Below, piece by piece: positions 18,012-26,337 of a stretch of 51,979 nt of DNA. The position numbers were made by a program, and so were the translations under genes. The notes below the pieces were generated by a model. The model was not told the DNA's origin. It did no database searches and was given only the letters and a program-made list of their open reading frames with translations. Source of the DNA: Pseudobutyrivibrio ruminis (GTDB lineage: Bacteria > Bacillota > Clostridia > Lachnospirales > Lachnospiraceae). Positions within the stretch are counted from its first letter, which is position 1; each line of letters opens with the position of its first letter. Location: positions 1 through 51,979 of the forward strand of contig SVER01000026.1 of NCBI GenBank assembly GCA_015057315.1, given 5' to 3'.

Positions 18012-20582
18012 TTACTCTCCTCCAATCACTTCAATCTTCCCTTCCCCTTCCGGCGCAACCTCGCCTCCGCCAATCTGGCCTGAGTTAGGAAGTGGCTCTC
18101 CAGGATGAAGTGGGCAATACTGTCCAAATGTGGCTGCATTAACTGAGAATGGTTCATCGGCAGAACCTGGTGCACCATCTACGATAAATACTCCTCCGTA
18201 GTTAGGGCAGGTTGAGTTTGCGAACATATGTGACTCAGTACATACATAACCTACATAGTGCTTGTCGCAGGTTTCTGTAGGCTCTGTGCCCTTTTCAAAA
18301 TATTCTGTGTAAACCATTGAACCACGTGGGTCGTGGTCGCATGTGCCAGCGATTGCAAGCTTTCCTGATTTTTTACAAACCTGAACAGCAACAATGTCAT
18401 CAGGCATAGTAAAGTCTTTATAAGCAAGCCCTGAGTGAATTCTGCTCATTACAGCCTTCCATATTACCTTAGAATATGTGGTGTAGCTTTGCGGTGTATT
18501 ATCATCATATCCGCCCCAAATAACACCAGTATAATAAGGTGTAAATCCAGCAAATACTGTATCCTTGTTCTTTGTTGTTGTACCTGATTTTCCAGCCACA
18601 GCAACACCTTCAAAATTAGCAGCAGTACCTGTTCCGGATGTCATAACATCCTTCATAGCGCTGGTAAGAAGCCATGCTGTAGTAGCCTTTAATACACGCT
18701 TAGAAGCGTTTTCTCTGTTATCAAGGATTATGTTTCCCTGATGATCAACAACTGTTGTGTAGAAAATTGGCTTGTTGTATTCACCGCCATTTGCGATAGT
18801 AGCATAAGCAGCAGTCAAATCCAGGTTTGTAACACCCTGGGTAATACCACCCAGTGCAAGGGCTGCGTTGTTATCTTTATCTGAAAGAGTAGTGATACCT
18901 AAATCCTTAGCGTACTGATAGCCAAGGCTTGTACCAATATCCTGAATAACCTCAACAGTAACAACATTAATAGAATTAGTAATGGCTGTTCTTATGTTAG
19001 TCCAACCAAGATATTTGTTGTTGTAATTCTTAAGTGATGTGCCATCTGCGTAGGTAGTAGGCATATCGTTTTCTACAGAAGCAAGTGTCATACCACCTGC
19101 ATCCAGTGCAGCTGCGTAGCAGGCAATAATCTTAAATGTAGAACCAGGCTGTCTGGTAATGCCTGTAGCACGGTTAAGTGTTTTAGCAGCGGTCTTGTCG
19201 CCACGTCCACCTACCATTGCAACCACGTGTCCTGTGGTCTGGTCGATGATTGTCATTGCAGCCTGAGGCTGAAGTGTATATGTAACAGATTCTCCGGCAA
19301 CCTCGTCGCCTTCCTCCATTACAGCAGCCTTGTATTCTTCAATGGCAGCGGCAGCTTCTTCCTCGCTATCATATTCCAGATTGCTTCTGGAACTGCTGGC
19401 CTTAATGTAATTAAGCATTGTAATATCAGAATAGTTAGCAGTTGTACCATCGGCCTTGTTAATGGTTAATCTATAAGAGAAAGAAACCTTTTCTATATTG
19501 TTGTAGTTAGCAGTATTATTAATCTCTTCCTGAACGATATCCTGAATAGCAGAATCCTGTGTAGAATAGATTGATAAACCACCTGAGTACAGAAGCGAAT
19601 ATGCCTCTGATTCTGTATATCCTAAGTTCTCCTGCAAATCAGTTACAATTTCATCTGTAAGGGCATCAACAAAGTATGATGTAGATGTTGTGGCAAGCTC
19701 GGTATTTAATACCTGTATTCTTTCATAAACATCATCAGCCAAAGCTTCTTCATACTGAGATTCTGTGATGTAGCCCTGCTTTAGCATATCTCCAAGAACC
19801 TTCTTGCGACGCTTCGCGTTATCCTCTGGATGAGTGATAGGATTATACTTTGAAGGATTCTGTGTAATACCAGCAATAACAGCACTTTCTGAAAGTGTTA
19901 ATTCAGAAACAGGCTTGTTGAAATATCTTTCGGCAGCTGCCTCAACACCTAAGGTGTTCTGTCCTAAGTTAATACTGTTAAGATAGTTTTCTAATATAGT
20001 AGATTTAGGAACAATCTTTTCCAGCTGAACAGCCAGGTACTGCTCTTGAATCTTTCTGTTGATACTATCAAGCTTAGTGCGTTCAGATGTCCATGTGGTG
20101 AAATAGTTATTCTTTAATAACTGTTGTGTAAGTGTACTGGCACCCTGTGAAAAATGAAAGCCATTTAGAATACCAGTCATAGCGGCTCTTACAATACCCT
20201 GTGGGTCGATACCGTTATGTTCATAAAAACGAGAATCTTCGATTGCAACAAAAGCATGTTGTAAATCCTCTGGAATCTCTTCTAAAGTTACATAGGTTCT
20301 ATTAGCACCTGTTGAAGCCAATGTTTCGATTTCATTTCCATCTGAATCGAAAACAGTACTCATATAACCAGTTGGTGAAATATCTATAGTAGAAACATCC
20401 GGTAACTGGTCAATCAAGTTCTTTGCGTAGAGGTAAGCAAATATTCCGCCGGCAAGCACCACTGAAATGATGCAGATTAGAGATAGACGAATAATTGCAA
20501 GTCCTGCGCTATGGCGTTTACGTCTCTTTCTCCCCGACAGCTTAGCGGATTGCTTAGCTGCATTTTCTTTTCCGTAATTCAT
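18012..20582 (-). CDS. Class A penicillin-binding protein (bifunctional transglycosylase/transpeptidase)
   Basis: An 856-residue class A PBP that polymerises and cross-links peptidoglycan. A basic N-terminus and one membrane segment (about 27-53) anchor it. The GT51 transglycosylase domain shows FVAIEDSRFYEHNGIDPQGI and GASTLTQQLLKN. The transpeptidase domain has the active-site STFK in RQPGSTFKI, then SIN, and KSGT in AGKSGTTTKN. The C-terminal tail is glycine and glutamate rich. The start at 20582 (MNYGKENAAKQ) has GGAGG six bases upstream. A longer reading to 20915 would run through the divergent gene and its promoter. It is the only - strand gene seen. Confidence 0.95.
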   Translation of the reverse strand: MNYGKENAAKQSAKLSGRKRRKRHSAGLAIIRLSLICIISVVLAGGIFAYLYAKNLIDQLPDVSTIDISPTGYMSTVFDSDGNEIETLASTGANRTYVTLEEIPEDLQHAFVAIEDSRFYEHNGIDPQGIVRAAMTGILNGFHFSQGASTLTQQLLKNNYFTTWTSERTKLDSINRKIQEQYLAVQLEKIVPKSTILENYLNSINLGQNTLGVEAAAERYFNKPVSELTLSESAVIAGITQNPSKYNPITHPEDNAKRRKKVLGDMLKQGYITESQYEEALADDVYERIQVLNTELATTSTSYFVDALTDEIVTDLQENLGYTESEAYSLLYSGGLSIYSTQDSAIQDIVQEEINNTANYNNIEKVSFSYRLTINKADGTTANYSDITMLNYIKASSSRSNLEYDSEEEAAAAIEEYKAAVMEEGDEVAGESVTYTLQPQAAMTIIDQTTGHVVAMVGGRGDKTAAKTLNRATGITRQPGSTFKIIACYAAALDAGGMTLASVENDMPTTYADGTSLKNYNNKYLGWTNIRTAITNSINVVTVEVIQDIGTSLGYQYAKDLGITTLSDKDNNAALALGGITQGVTNLDLTAAYATIANGGEYNKPIFYTTVVDHQGNIILDNRENASKRVLKATTAWLLTSAMKDVMTSGTGTAANFEGVAVAGKSGTTTKNKDTVFAGFTPYYTGVIWGGYDDNTPQSYTTYSKVIWKAVMSRIHSGLAYKDFTMPDDIVAVQVCKKSGKLAIAGTCDHDPRGSMVYTEYFEKGTEPTETCDKHYVGYVCTESHMFANSTCPNYGGVFIVDGAPGSADEPFSVNAATFGQYCPLHPGEPLPNSGQIGGGEVAPEGEGKIEVIGGE

Positions 20583-20601
20583 AATAACCTCCAATTTAGA
20601 C

Positions 20602-20630
20602 TTCATTATACCAAAATTATCAATTATAAT
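20602..20630 (+). promoter_or_regulatory. Promoter of yigZ-type gene (probable leaderless start)
   Basis: TATAAT at 20625-20630 with a weak TTCATT at 20602-20607, 17-base spacer. The expected transcription start, seven bases past the -10, is 20637, which is the A of the ATG. No ribosome-binding site is present. Confidence 0.6.
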
Positions 20631-20633
20631 AAA
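20605..20633 (-). promoter_or_regulatory. Divergent promoter of the PBP gene
   Basis: On the - strand a perfect TATAAT (20610 down to 20605) lies about 22 bases before the PBP start codon. A weak TTTATT (20633 to 20628) is 17 bases further upstream. The promoter interleaves with the divergent one, so the two genes may compete for polymerase. Confidence 0.45.
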
Positions 20634-20636
20634 CCT

Positions 20637-21290
20637 ATGGAAAATAAGAGCTTTAAAATTATTTATGAAGGTGGAGTAGGTGAGCTGGAAGAAAAGAAAT
20701 CCAGATTTATCGCTCACATTTCCCCTGTGAAAACTGAACAGGAGGCAATCGATTACATTGCTTCTAAAAAGAAAGAATACTGGGACGCCAGACATAACTG
20801 CGCAGCATTTGTAATAGGAGATAATAACGAGATAACCAGATGCAATGATGATGGTGAGCCTGCTGGTACAGCCGGAAGGCCTATGCTTGATGTGCTTCTT
20901 AGAGAAAATATTCATAATTGCGTGGTTGTTGTTACCAGATATTTTGGCGGCGTGTTACTTGGAACAGGCGGATTAGTGAGAGCCTATCAGGGTGCAGTCT
21001 TAGAAGGTCTTAAGGCATGCAATATAGTTGAGCCTAAGGAAGGCAGACCATGTGCTATTGCCACCGATTACACTGGCTATGGCAAGATAGAATATGTTTT
21101 AAGGGAAAGCAATCTTTCAATTTTGAACACAGATTTTGGTGCCGATGTGGTTATTTCTACAGTAGTTCCTGTTGAAGATATAGATGCAATCACAAAAAAG
21201 ATTGCAGATAAGACTGCTGGTGCTGCAAATATCACTTGGGAAAACCCCGTAAAATACGGCATTATCGACGGTCAACTAATAAAATTTTAA
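20637..21290 (+). CDS. YigZ/IMPACT family protein
   Basis: A 217-residue protein of the UPF0029/IMPACT family. The N-terminal IMPACT domain is clear: EEKKSRFIAHISPVKTEQEA, WDARHNCAAFVIG, DDGEPAGTAGRPML and VVVTRYFGGVLLGTGGLVRAYQGA. A small C-terminal domain follows. The bacterial function is unsettled; the eukaryotic relatives bind ribosome-associated Gcn1. The start MENKSFKII is chosen by domain boundary; extending the frame leftward would only read antisense through the PBP gene. The -10 box lies six bases before the ATG and there is no ribosome-binding site. Confidence 0.9.
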   Translation: MENKSFKIIYEGGVGELEEKKSRFIAHISPVKTEQEAIDYIASKKKEYWDARHNCAAFVIGDNNEITRCNDDGEPAGTAGRPMLDVLLRENIHNCVVVVTRYFGGVLLGTGGLVRAYQGAVLEGLKACNIVEPKEGRPCAIATDYTGYGKIEYVLRESNLSILNTDFGADVVISTVVPVEDIDAITKKIADKTAGAANITWENPVKYGIIDGQLIKF

Positions 21291-21318
21291 AAAAGTGAAA
21301 AAAATATGAAAAAAATGC

Positions 21319-21347
21319 TTGCGTTTTTTAAAAGTAGGCCTTATAAT
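21319..21347 (+). promoter_or_regulatory. Promoter of tRNA-Gln
   Basis: TTGCGT (21319-21324), 17-base spacer and perfect TATAAT (21342-21347), about 40 bases before the mature tRNA. The upstream stretch is A-rich, like an UP element. Confidence 0.75.
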
Positions 21348-21387
21348 AACATTCGTTGACGCGGCAAAGCAGAAACGAAAAACACAT

Positions 21388-21459
21388 TGGCCCATCGCCA
21401 AATGGTAAGGCAACGGACTCTGACTCCGTCATTTCAAGGTTCGAATCCTTGTGGGCCAG
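21388..21459 (+). tRNA. tRNA-Gln (anticodon CTG)
   Basis: A 72-nt cloverleaf without encoded CCA. The acceptor TGGCCCA pairs with TGGGCCA, and the U1-A72 pair is typical of bacterial tRNA-Gln. The D arm is GCCAAATGGTAAGGC, the anticodon stem ACGGA/TCCGT has loop CTCTGAC giving anticodon CTG, and the T arm is CAAGGTTCGAATCCTTG. Confidence 0.96.
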
Positions 21460-21461
21460 CT

Positions 21462-21494
21462 AGACCTAAGCACTTCATTGCTTAGGTCTTTTTT
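21462..21494 (+). terminator. Terminator of tRNA-Gln
   Basis: A perfect 10-bp stem (21462-21471 with 21480-21489), eight-base loop and a T-run, three bases after the tRNA. Confidence 0.93.
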
Positions 21495-21524
21495 GTTATA
21501 GTAATGTAGTATTAAGGAGATAGT

Positions 21525-22223
21525 ATGTACAAGTACAGTGACAGAGTCAGCTATAGCGAAGTAGACTCAAACCTCAATTTAACATATTTCGCATTGGTCA
21601 ATTACATGCAGGATTGCAGCTGTTTCCATTCAGATGATGTGGGAGTTGGTGTTAATTATCTTAATCCTATTGATAGAGGCTGGTTTGTTACGAGCTACGA
21701 GATACATATTAATCGTCTACCTAAATATCTGGAGAAAATCACTATAGCCACATACCCATATCAGGTTAGAGGCATGATGGCTAGGCGTGTGTACACAATA
21801 TGTGATGAAGCTGGTGAAGTTTTGATATACGCAGATTCCCTTTGGGTTCTTATGGATATTAAGAATTTGCGCCCTGCCAGAATCAACGAGCAGATTGCAG
21901 CAGCATATCCAGAGGATAAGGATAGACCTCAGTTTGATTTTAAACGTCCTAAGCTTCATTACAATGAAGAAGGACAGAAGGTAGGTTCATTTGTAGTTAC
22001 TGAGAATTACATCGATACCAATGGCCACATGAACAATTCCTTCTATATAGATGTTACACGTAGATTTTTACCAGAAGAGGGATTTTCAAGTATAGATATT
22101 AGCTATAAAAAAGCAGCTTTATTATTTGATGAATTAGATGTATATTTGGTAAAATTAGATTCAGGTTATCAGGTAGTCCTTAAGAAGGATGATGAAGTAT
22201 ATACAATAGTGGAGTATAAATAA
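21525..22223 (+). CDS. Acyl-ACP thioesterase
   Basis: A 232-residue hotdog-fold thioesterase of the acyl-ACP thioesterase family, which releases fatty acids from acyl carrier protein. The N-terminal hotdog begins YSDRVSYSEVDSNLNLTYFALVNYMQDC, and the family hallmark TNGHMNNSFYIDVTRRFLPEE lies near residue 165, with the conserved Asn and His of the catalytic site. In gut anaerobes such enzymes set the supply of free medium- or long-chain fatty acids. The ribosome-binding site is AAGGAGA at 21513-21519. The stop overlaps the ATG of the next gene (TAATG), so the two are translated together. Confidence 0.9.
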   Translation: MYKYSDRVSYSEVDSNLNLTYFALVNYMQDCSCFHSDDVGVGVNYLNPIDRGWFVTSYEIHINRLPKYLEKITIATYPYQVRGMMARRVYTICDEAGEVLIYADSLWVLMDIKNLRPARINEQIAAAYPEDKDRPQFDFKRPKLHYNEEGQKVGSFVVTENYIDTNGHMNNSFYIDVTRRFLPEEGFSSIDISYKKAALLFDELDVYLVKLDSGYQVVLKKDDEVYTIVEYK

Positions 22224-23047
22224 TGAAATTAGGTGAAATTCAAAAGCTCAAAATACAAAAGAAGGTAGAGTTTGGCGTATACCTTACAGATGGTGAGGAA
22301 CGAGTATTGCTTCCTAAGAAGCAGGTCCCAGAAAACGCAGCCATCTCAGATGAGCTTAGTGTATTTGTATATAAGGATTCCAAGGATAGGCTTATAGCTA
22401 CTACAACAGTACCTCTTCTTACACTTGGTCAGATGGGCGTTCTTACAGTTAGCCAGGTTAACAAGGTTGGCGCATTTTTGGATTGGGGTCTTGAGAAGGA
22501 TCTTCTTCTTCCATTTAAGGAGATGACTAAGCAGCCATCTGAAGGTGATGAAATCCTTGTTAGAGTTTATATCGATAAGAGTCAGAGATTGTGCGCCAGC
22601 ATGAAGGGCATATATGATATGCTTTCCAAGAATCCGCCATACCAGGTGGGGGATGAAGTAGAAGCCAGAATCTATGAGTTTGGGCACGATTTTGGTACCT
22701 TCGTAGCATTGGAAGATAAATATTCTGCAATGATACCTAGACATGAGGATGTTAGTAAGTTTAAAATTGGAGATGTCCTTATGGTAAGGATTACTGGTAT
22801 CAAAGAAGATGGTAAATGTGACGTTACCATCAGAGATAAGGCATACATTCAGATGGAGGATGATGCCAAGGCAATCCTTGATTTAATTGATAGCTATGCT
22901 GGAGTTTTGCCATTTTCAGAAAAGGCTTCTCCAGAGGTTATAAAAAGAGAAACTGGTCTTTCTAAGGCTGCATTTAAGCGCGCCATTGGAAGACTATACA
23001 AGGAACGTTTGATTACTCTTGACGGGGGTAAGATACGTAAGGCATGA
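22223..23047 (+). CDS. CvfB-like S1 RNA-binding protein
   Basis: A 274-residue protein with repeated S1-type OB folds and a C-terminal winged helix, the CvfB/YitL arrangement. The second S1 domain starts LTVSQVNKVGAFLDWGLEKDLLLPFKE, a third reads VEARIYEFGHDFGTFVALEDKYSAMIP, and the winged helix runs about 225-274 (FSEKASPEVIKRETGLSKAAFKRAIGRL). Staphylococcal CvfB binds RNA and affects virulence-factor expression; the role here is probably RNA binding or translation related. It overlaps the thioesterase gene by one base. Confidence 0.88.
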   Translation: MKLGEIQKLKIQKKVEFGVYLTDGEERVLLPKKQVPENAAISDELSVFVYKDSKDRLIATTTVPLLTLGQMGVLTVSQVNKVGAFLDWGLEKDLLLPFKEMTKQPSEGDEILVRVYIDKSQRLCASMKGIYDMLSKNPPYQVGDEVEARIYEFGHDFGTFVALEDKYSAMIPRHEDVSKFKIGDVLMVRITGIKEDGKCDVTIRDKAYIQMEDDAKAILDLIDSYAGVLPFSEKASPEVIKRETGLSKAAFKRAIGRLYKERLITLDGGKIRKA

Positions 23048-23091
23048 GAATAGCTAGTGAGTAACTGGCAAGCAAAAGGAGGATTAATGTA

Positions 23092-23466
23092 ATGAAAAAT
23101 GTTATCTCAACCACATCAGCACCAGCCGCTATCGGCCCATATTCACAGGCAATCGAAGTTAACGGCATGGTTTACACATCTGGAATCATCCCAGTTGATC
23201 CTGCTACAGGGGAAATCCCAACAGGTGCAGCAGCTCAGGCAGACCGTGTATTTAAGAGCATGAGCGCACTTTTAGAGGCAGCAGGCACATCAATGTCTAA
23301 TGTTGTTAAGACAACAGTCTTTATCAAAAACATGAATGATTTTGCAGCTATTAACGAAGTTTATGCAAAGTATTTTCCTGAGCCATTCCCAGCACGCTCA
23401 TGCATCGAGGTAGCTCGTATACCTAAGGATGTATTGCTTGAAGCTGAAGCAATAGCAATTAAGTAA
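23092..23466 (+). CDS. ridA: RidA family reactive-intermediate deaminase
   Basis: A 124-residue RidA/YjgF protein that hydrolyses reactive enamines and imines released by PLP enzymes such as threonine dehydratase. The sequence has the family's IGPYSQAIEVNGMVYTSG near the start, VVKTTVFIKNMNDFAAINEVY, and the catalytic arginine region PARSCIEVARIPKDVLLEAE at the end. The ribosome-binding site AGGAGG is at 23077-23082. It is followed 17 bases later by thioredoxin reductase; the two may be co-transcribed but have no obvious shared pathway. Confidence 0.94.
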   Translation: MKNVISTTSAPAAIGPYSQAIEVNGMVYTSGIIPVDPATGEIPTGAAAQADRVFKSMSALLEAAGTSMSNVVKTTVFIKNMNDFAAINEVYAKYFPEPFPARSCIEVARIPKDVLLEAEAIAIK

Positions 23467-23483
23467 TTTAGCGGAGAATAATA

Positions 23484-24395
23484 ATGATTTATGATGTAAT
23501 AATAATTGGGGCAGGGCCAGCTGGTCTTGCTGCGGGCATTTATGGCAAAAGAGCTGGTTTTAACATTCTGATACTTGATACTAGTTCAATCAGTGGCGGA
23601 CAGATACTTAACACCTACGAAATAGATAATTATCCAGGCTTTCCAGGTGCTTCTGGTCAAGAGGTTGCCGATGCAATGAGACAGCATTGTGATAAGCTTG
23701 GTGTGGAGTTCGCCAGAGGACGAGTTACTTCTATTATAGATAACGGCTCAACCAAGGATTTAGTTACCAAGAAAAATACATATACAGCAAAGTCTATTAT
23801 TATCGCCACTGGGGCATCTAATAAAAAGCTTGGTTGCCCGGGAGAGGAAGAGCTTTCCGGAATGGGAGTTTCTTACTGTGCTACCTGCGATGGGGCTTTC
23901 TTTAAGGAAAAGCAGGTGGCAGTTGTAGGTGGCGGAGATGTTGCTTTAGAGGATGCTATTTACCTTTCCAGATTCTGTACTAAGGTATATCTAATACATA
24001 GAAGAGATGAGTTTAGAGGAGCAAAGGTTTTACAAGACCAGGTTAAATCTACAGATAATATAGAAATAATATATGACACTGTGGTTAATTCTATTAATGG
24101 AACACAGTCTGTAGAATCTATCACTGTGCAGAATACTAAGACAGATTCCAGTTCAGAATTAAAGGTTGACGGTATATTTATTGCAGTTGGAACAGTTCCT
24201 AACACACAGATATTGTCGGGCCTGGTGCAGATGGATGATAAGGGCTATGTTATAGCTGATGAAACCTGTAAAACCTCTTGCCCTGGGGTATTTGTAGCAG
24301 GTGATGTTAGAACAAAACCTTTAAGACAAGTGCTTACAGCTACTGCTGATGGGGCCAATGCTATTGCATCTATTCAGAAATATTTTAGTGAATAA
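23484..24395 (+). CDS. trxB: Thioredoxin reductase
   Basis: A 303-residue flavoprotein that passes electrons from NADPH to thioredoxin. The FAD-binding GAGPAG is at 9-14, the redox-active CATC at 132-135 (in SYCATCDGAFF), the NADPH site is GGGDVALEDA, and the second FAD motif is VFVAGDVRTKPLRQV near the end. The length matches the low-molecular-weight bacterial type. No thioredoxin gene is seen nearby. The ribosome-binding site is GCGGAGA just upstream. Confidence 0.95.
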   Translation: MIYDVIIIGAGPAGLAAGIYGKRAGFNILILDTSSISGGQILNTYEIDNYPGFPGASGQEVADAMRQHCDKLGVEFARGRVTSIIDNGSTKDLVTKKNTYTAKSIIIATGASNKKLGCPGEEELSGMGVSYCATCDGAFFKEKQVAVVGGGDVALEDAIYLSRFCTKVYLIHRRDEFRGAKVLQDQVKSTDNIEIIYDTVVNSINGTQSVESITVQNTKTDSSSELKVDGIFIAVGTVPNTQILSGLVQMDDKGYVIADETCKTSCPGVFVAGDVRTKPLRQVLTATADGANAIASIQKYFSE

Positions 24396-24399
24396 TTAA

Positions 24400-24416
24400 T
24401 TTACAAAATAATTACA
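24400..24416 (-). promoter_or_regulatory. WalR-type box upstream of the NlpC/P60 gene promoter
   Basis: On the - strand the sequence reads TGTAAT, five bases, TGTAAA, which fits the WalR (YycF) consensus TGTWAH-N5-TGTWAH without mismatch. It lies about 48 bases upstream of the -35 element, a position compatible with activation. Confidence 0.5.
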
Positions 24417-24463
24417 AACCTACTTCGCAACAATCCCTTTTAAAAGTCACTGTAAAGTGAGAC

Positions 24464-24492
24464 TTGACATATAGGATGTTAAACTATATAAT
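24464..24492 (+). promoter_or_regulatory. Consensus promoter of the NlpC/P60 hydrolase gene
   Basis: Perfect TTGACA (24464-24469), 17-base spacer, perfect TATAAT (24487-24492). Transcription should start near 24499, so the second WalR-type box (24502-24518) lies just downstream of the start. Confidence 0.9.
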
Positions 24493-24501
24493 TACAACAG
24501 T

Positions 24502-24518
24502 TGTAATAAGTTTGTAAT
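24502..24518 (+). promoter_or_regulatory. WalR-type box in the leader of the NlpC/P60 gene
   Basis: TGTAAT, AAGTT, TGTAAT: a perfect direct-repeat match to the WalR consensus. Its first half is also part of the palindrome TTACAACAGTTGTAA (24492-24506). Binding here would sit on top of the initially transcribed region and would be expected to repress. Confidence 0.5.
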
Positions 24519-24540
24519 AAATTCGGAGGTTTTTTACAAA

Positions 24541-25749
24541 ATGAATTCAAAGTTTACAAAGACTGTTAGCTACACACTTGCCGCTTGCGTGGTTGCATCT
24601 AGCATTTCACTTTGTTCTGATGCTGCAAGCGCTACATCAGGTGTTAGTGCTCTTTCTAGTGCTACAGGTGTTCTTGAGACAACCAACTTCACAGCATTTG
24701 CAGGCGCACAGCTTTCAGTTAACGATATGCTTGCTAACGCTACTGCTATTGGTGCAGAGACACAGTTAGCAGAGAACGAATCAGAGTGGGTTGCTACAGC
24801 AGAGAATCCATACGCTAACATAGCAATCGCTCAGGTTGATAATTATGTATATATTCGTGAGAACCCATCAGCTGACAGCGAATACGTAGGAAAGCTTTAT
24901 AATAAATCTGCTGGTACAGTTTCAGAGACAGTTGAGGCAGAGGATGGTACATGGGTTTGCATCACATCTGGTGATGTAACAGGATATGTTAAGAGCGAAT
25001 TCGTAGTTCAGGGTAACGAAGAATTAGCTAAAGAAATGTCACGTAGAGTTGCTACAGTTAACACTCAGACATTATATGTCAGATCAGAAGCTAGCACAGA
25101 TTCTTCTGTAATGGATTTACTTCCACTTGGTGATGACCTTACAATCATTGATGAGTCTATGGAAGATTCTGGTTGGGTTAAGGTTACTTGTGATGCCGGT
25201 GACGGTTATGTTAGCACAGACTATGTTAATATTTCTACAGAGTTTACCGTTGCAGAGTCTAAGGCTCACGAGGAAGCTCGTATAGCTAAGGAAGAGGCTG
25301 ATAAGAAGGCAGCTAAGGAAGCAGCTGAAAAGGCTACAGCATCTGCTAAGTCATCTTCATCATCTTCTAAGTCATCATCAGGTAAGAGCTATTCAGCTCC
25401 ATCTGGTTCAAGCGGAAGCTCAGTTGTTAACTATGGTTCACAGTTTGTTGGTAACCCTTATGTTTACGGTGGCTCATCACTTACAGGTGGTACAGACTGC
25501 TCTGGATTCGTAATGAGTGTTTATTCAGCATTTGGTGTAGGTCTTCCTCATTCATCAAGTGCAATGCGTAGTGTAGGTTACGGTGTATCTTACGATGAGA
25601 TGCAGCCTGGTGATATCGTATGTTACTCAGGTCATGTTGGTATCTACGCTGGTAACGGAACATTACTTCACGCTTCAAATGCAAGAACAGGTATTACATA
25701 CTCAGATGTTAACTATAAGCACATTCTTGCAATCAGAAGAATCTTCTAA
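24541..25749 (+). CDS. Secreted SH3-domain NlpC/P60 peptidoglycan endopeptidase
   Basis: A 402-residue exported cell-wall hydrolase. A signal peptide (about 1-30) is followed by a Ser/Ala/Thr-rich stretch, two bacterial SH3 domains (about 95-157 and 170-232, each with a YVYIREN/LYVRSEA start), a charged A/E/K helix and a serine linker (about 240-295). The NlpC/P60 domain spans about 298-402, with catalytic Cys320 in GGTDCSGF and histidines His365 in SGHVGIY and His377 in LLHASN. Such enzymes cut D-Glu/mDAP stem-peptide bonds during growth and division. It has its own consensus promoter with two WalR-type sites and a terminator, so it is a separately regulated unit. Confidence 0.93.
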   Translation: MNSKFTKTVSYTLAACVVASSISLCSDAASATSGVSALSSATGVLETTNFTAFAGAQLSVNDMLANATAIGAETQLAENESEWVATAENPYANIAIAQVDNYVYIRENPSADSEYVGKLYNKSAGTVSETVEAEDGTWVCITSGDVTGYVKSEFVVQGNEELAKEMSRRVATVNTQTLYVRSEASTDSSVMDLLPLGDDLTIIDESMEDSGWVKVTCDAGDGYVSTDYVNISTEFTVAESKAHEEARIAKEEADKKAAKEAAEKATASAKSSSSSSKSSSGKSYSAPSGSSGSSVVNYGSQFVGNPYVYGGSSLTGGTDCSGFVMSVYSAFGVGLPHSSSAMRSVGYGVSYDEMQPGDIVCYSGHVGIYAGNGTLLHASNARTGITYSDVNYKHILAIRRIF

Positions 25750-25763
25750 TAATGATTATTTTT

Positions 25764-25791
25764 ATGGCGTCGCTAATGCGGCGCCATTTTT
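25764..25791 (+). terminator. Terminator after the NlpC/P60 gene
   Basis: A 10-bp stem (25764-25773 with 25778-25787, one T-G pair), TAAT loop and five T residues. Confidence 0.88.
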
Positions 25792-26056
25792 ATGGTAGAA
25801 ACGATATAGTCAACACATTTCTACGAAACGTTACGAAAATGCAGATAGCTAGAACAGCTTGAAATTAAATAATATCTAATATAAAGTATGAACAATTGTC
25901 TGAAAATAACATTAAATAGTTTCTCTGGATTTTAAGAAAAAGTGCACAAAAAAGTTGTTAGTTAAAATGTAATATAATTTATCAAAGTGTGGAAATGAAA
26001 TAATTTTTCAACAATAGTTTATAAAAGTTGTGCGTAAAATCGGACTTGTAAACCGT

Positions 26057-26107
26057 TTATCCACTTTATCCACAATAATTGTGAAGATTTGGGCAAAGTT
26101 ATCCACA
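26057..26107 (+). promoter_or_regulatory. Cluster of DnaA-box matches
   Basis: TTATCCACA occurs at 26066-26074 and 26099-26107, and TTATCCACT, one mismatch, directly abuts at 26057-26065. All point the same way. Weaker reverse matches lie at 25988-25996 and 26029-26037. The matches are exact to the classical consensus; what they do here is unknown. Confidence 0.6.
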
Positions 26108-26307
26108 ATTTGTAGAAACAAACGTTTTGTTCTAAATCGACAAAAGTTGTCAAATTGCTAAAAGCGCTTGACTTTAGAAGTGCAGTACACCAATCTGAAA
26201 ATTAGGCATAATATCAGACAATATATCAAATTTAGTCCTATTTCACAAAAGCTTCATAAATATATAAATATATTGAGACTTGTGATTTTGCATAAATAAA
26301 TGTAAGT

Positions 26308-26337
26308 TTGCTATTTCTTTTTTTGGTTATTTATATT
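26308..26337 (+). promoter_or_regulatory. Candidate promoter of the PucR-ftsEX operon
   Basis: TTGCTA (26308-26313) and TATATT (26332-26337) with an 18-base spacer. A second candidate, TTGGTC (26380-26385) with TATAAT (26403-26408), has better boxes but would start transcription inside the ribosome-binding site GGAGG (26411-26415). Confidence 0.35.

Noticed and set aside
20511..20636. Upstream extension of the YigZ frame
   Set aside because: It overlaps the PBP N-terminus on the other strand, and the IMPACT domain starts at 20637.
20583..20915. N-terminal extension of the PBP to 20915
   Set aside because: It would read antisense through the YigZ coding region and promoter; GGAGG and TATAAT place the start at 20582.
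22346..22744. 132-residue reverse-strand reading frame inside the CvfB-like gene
   Set aside because: It is a shadow of a well-supported gene, has no recognisable domain and no ribosome-binding site or promoter.
23044..23082. Remnant of the E1-E3 family (ATAGCTAG and GTAACTGGCAAG before ridA)
   Set aside because: The primary motif is similar, but no partner arm or apical stem can be drawn.
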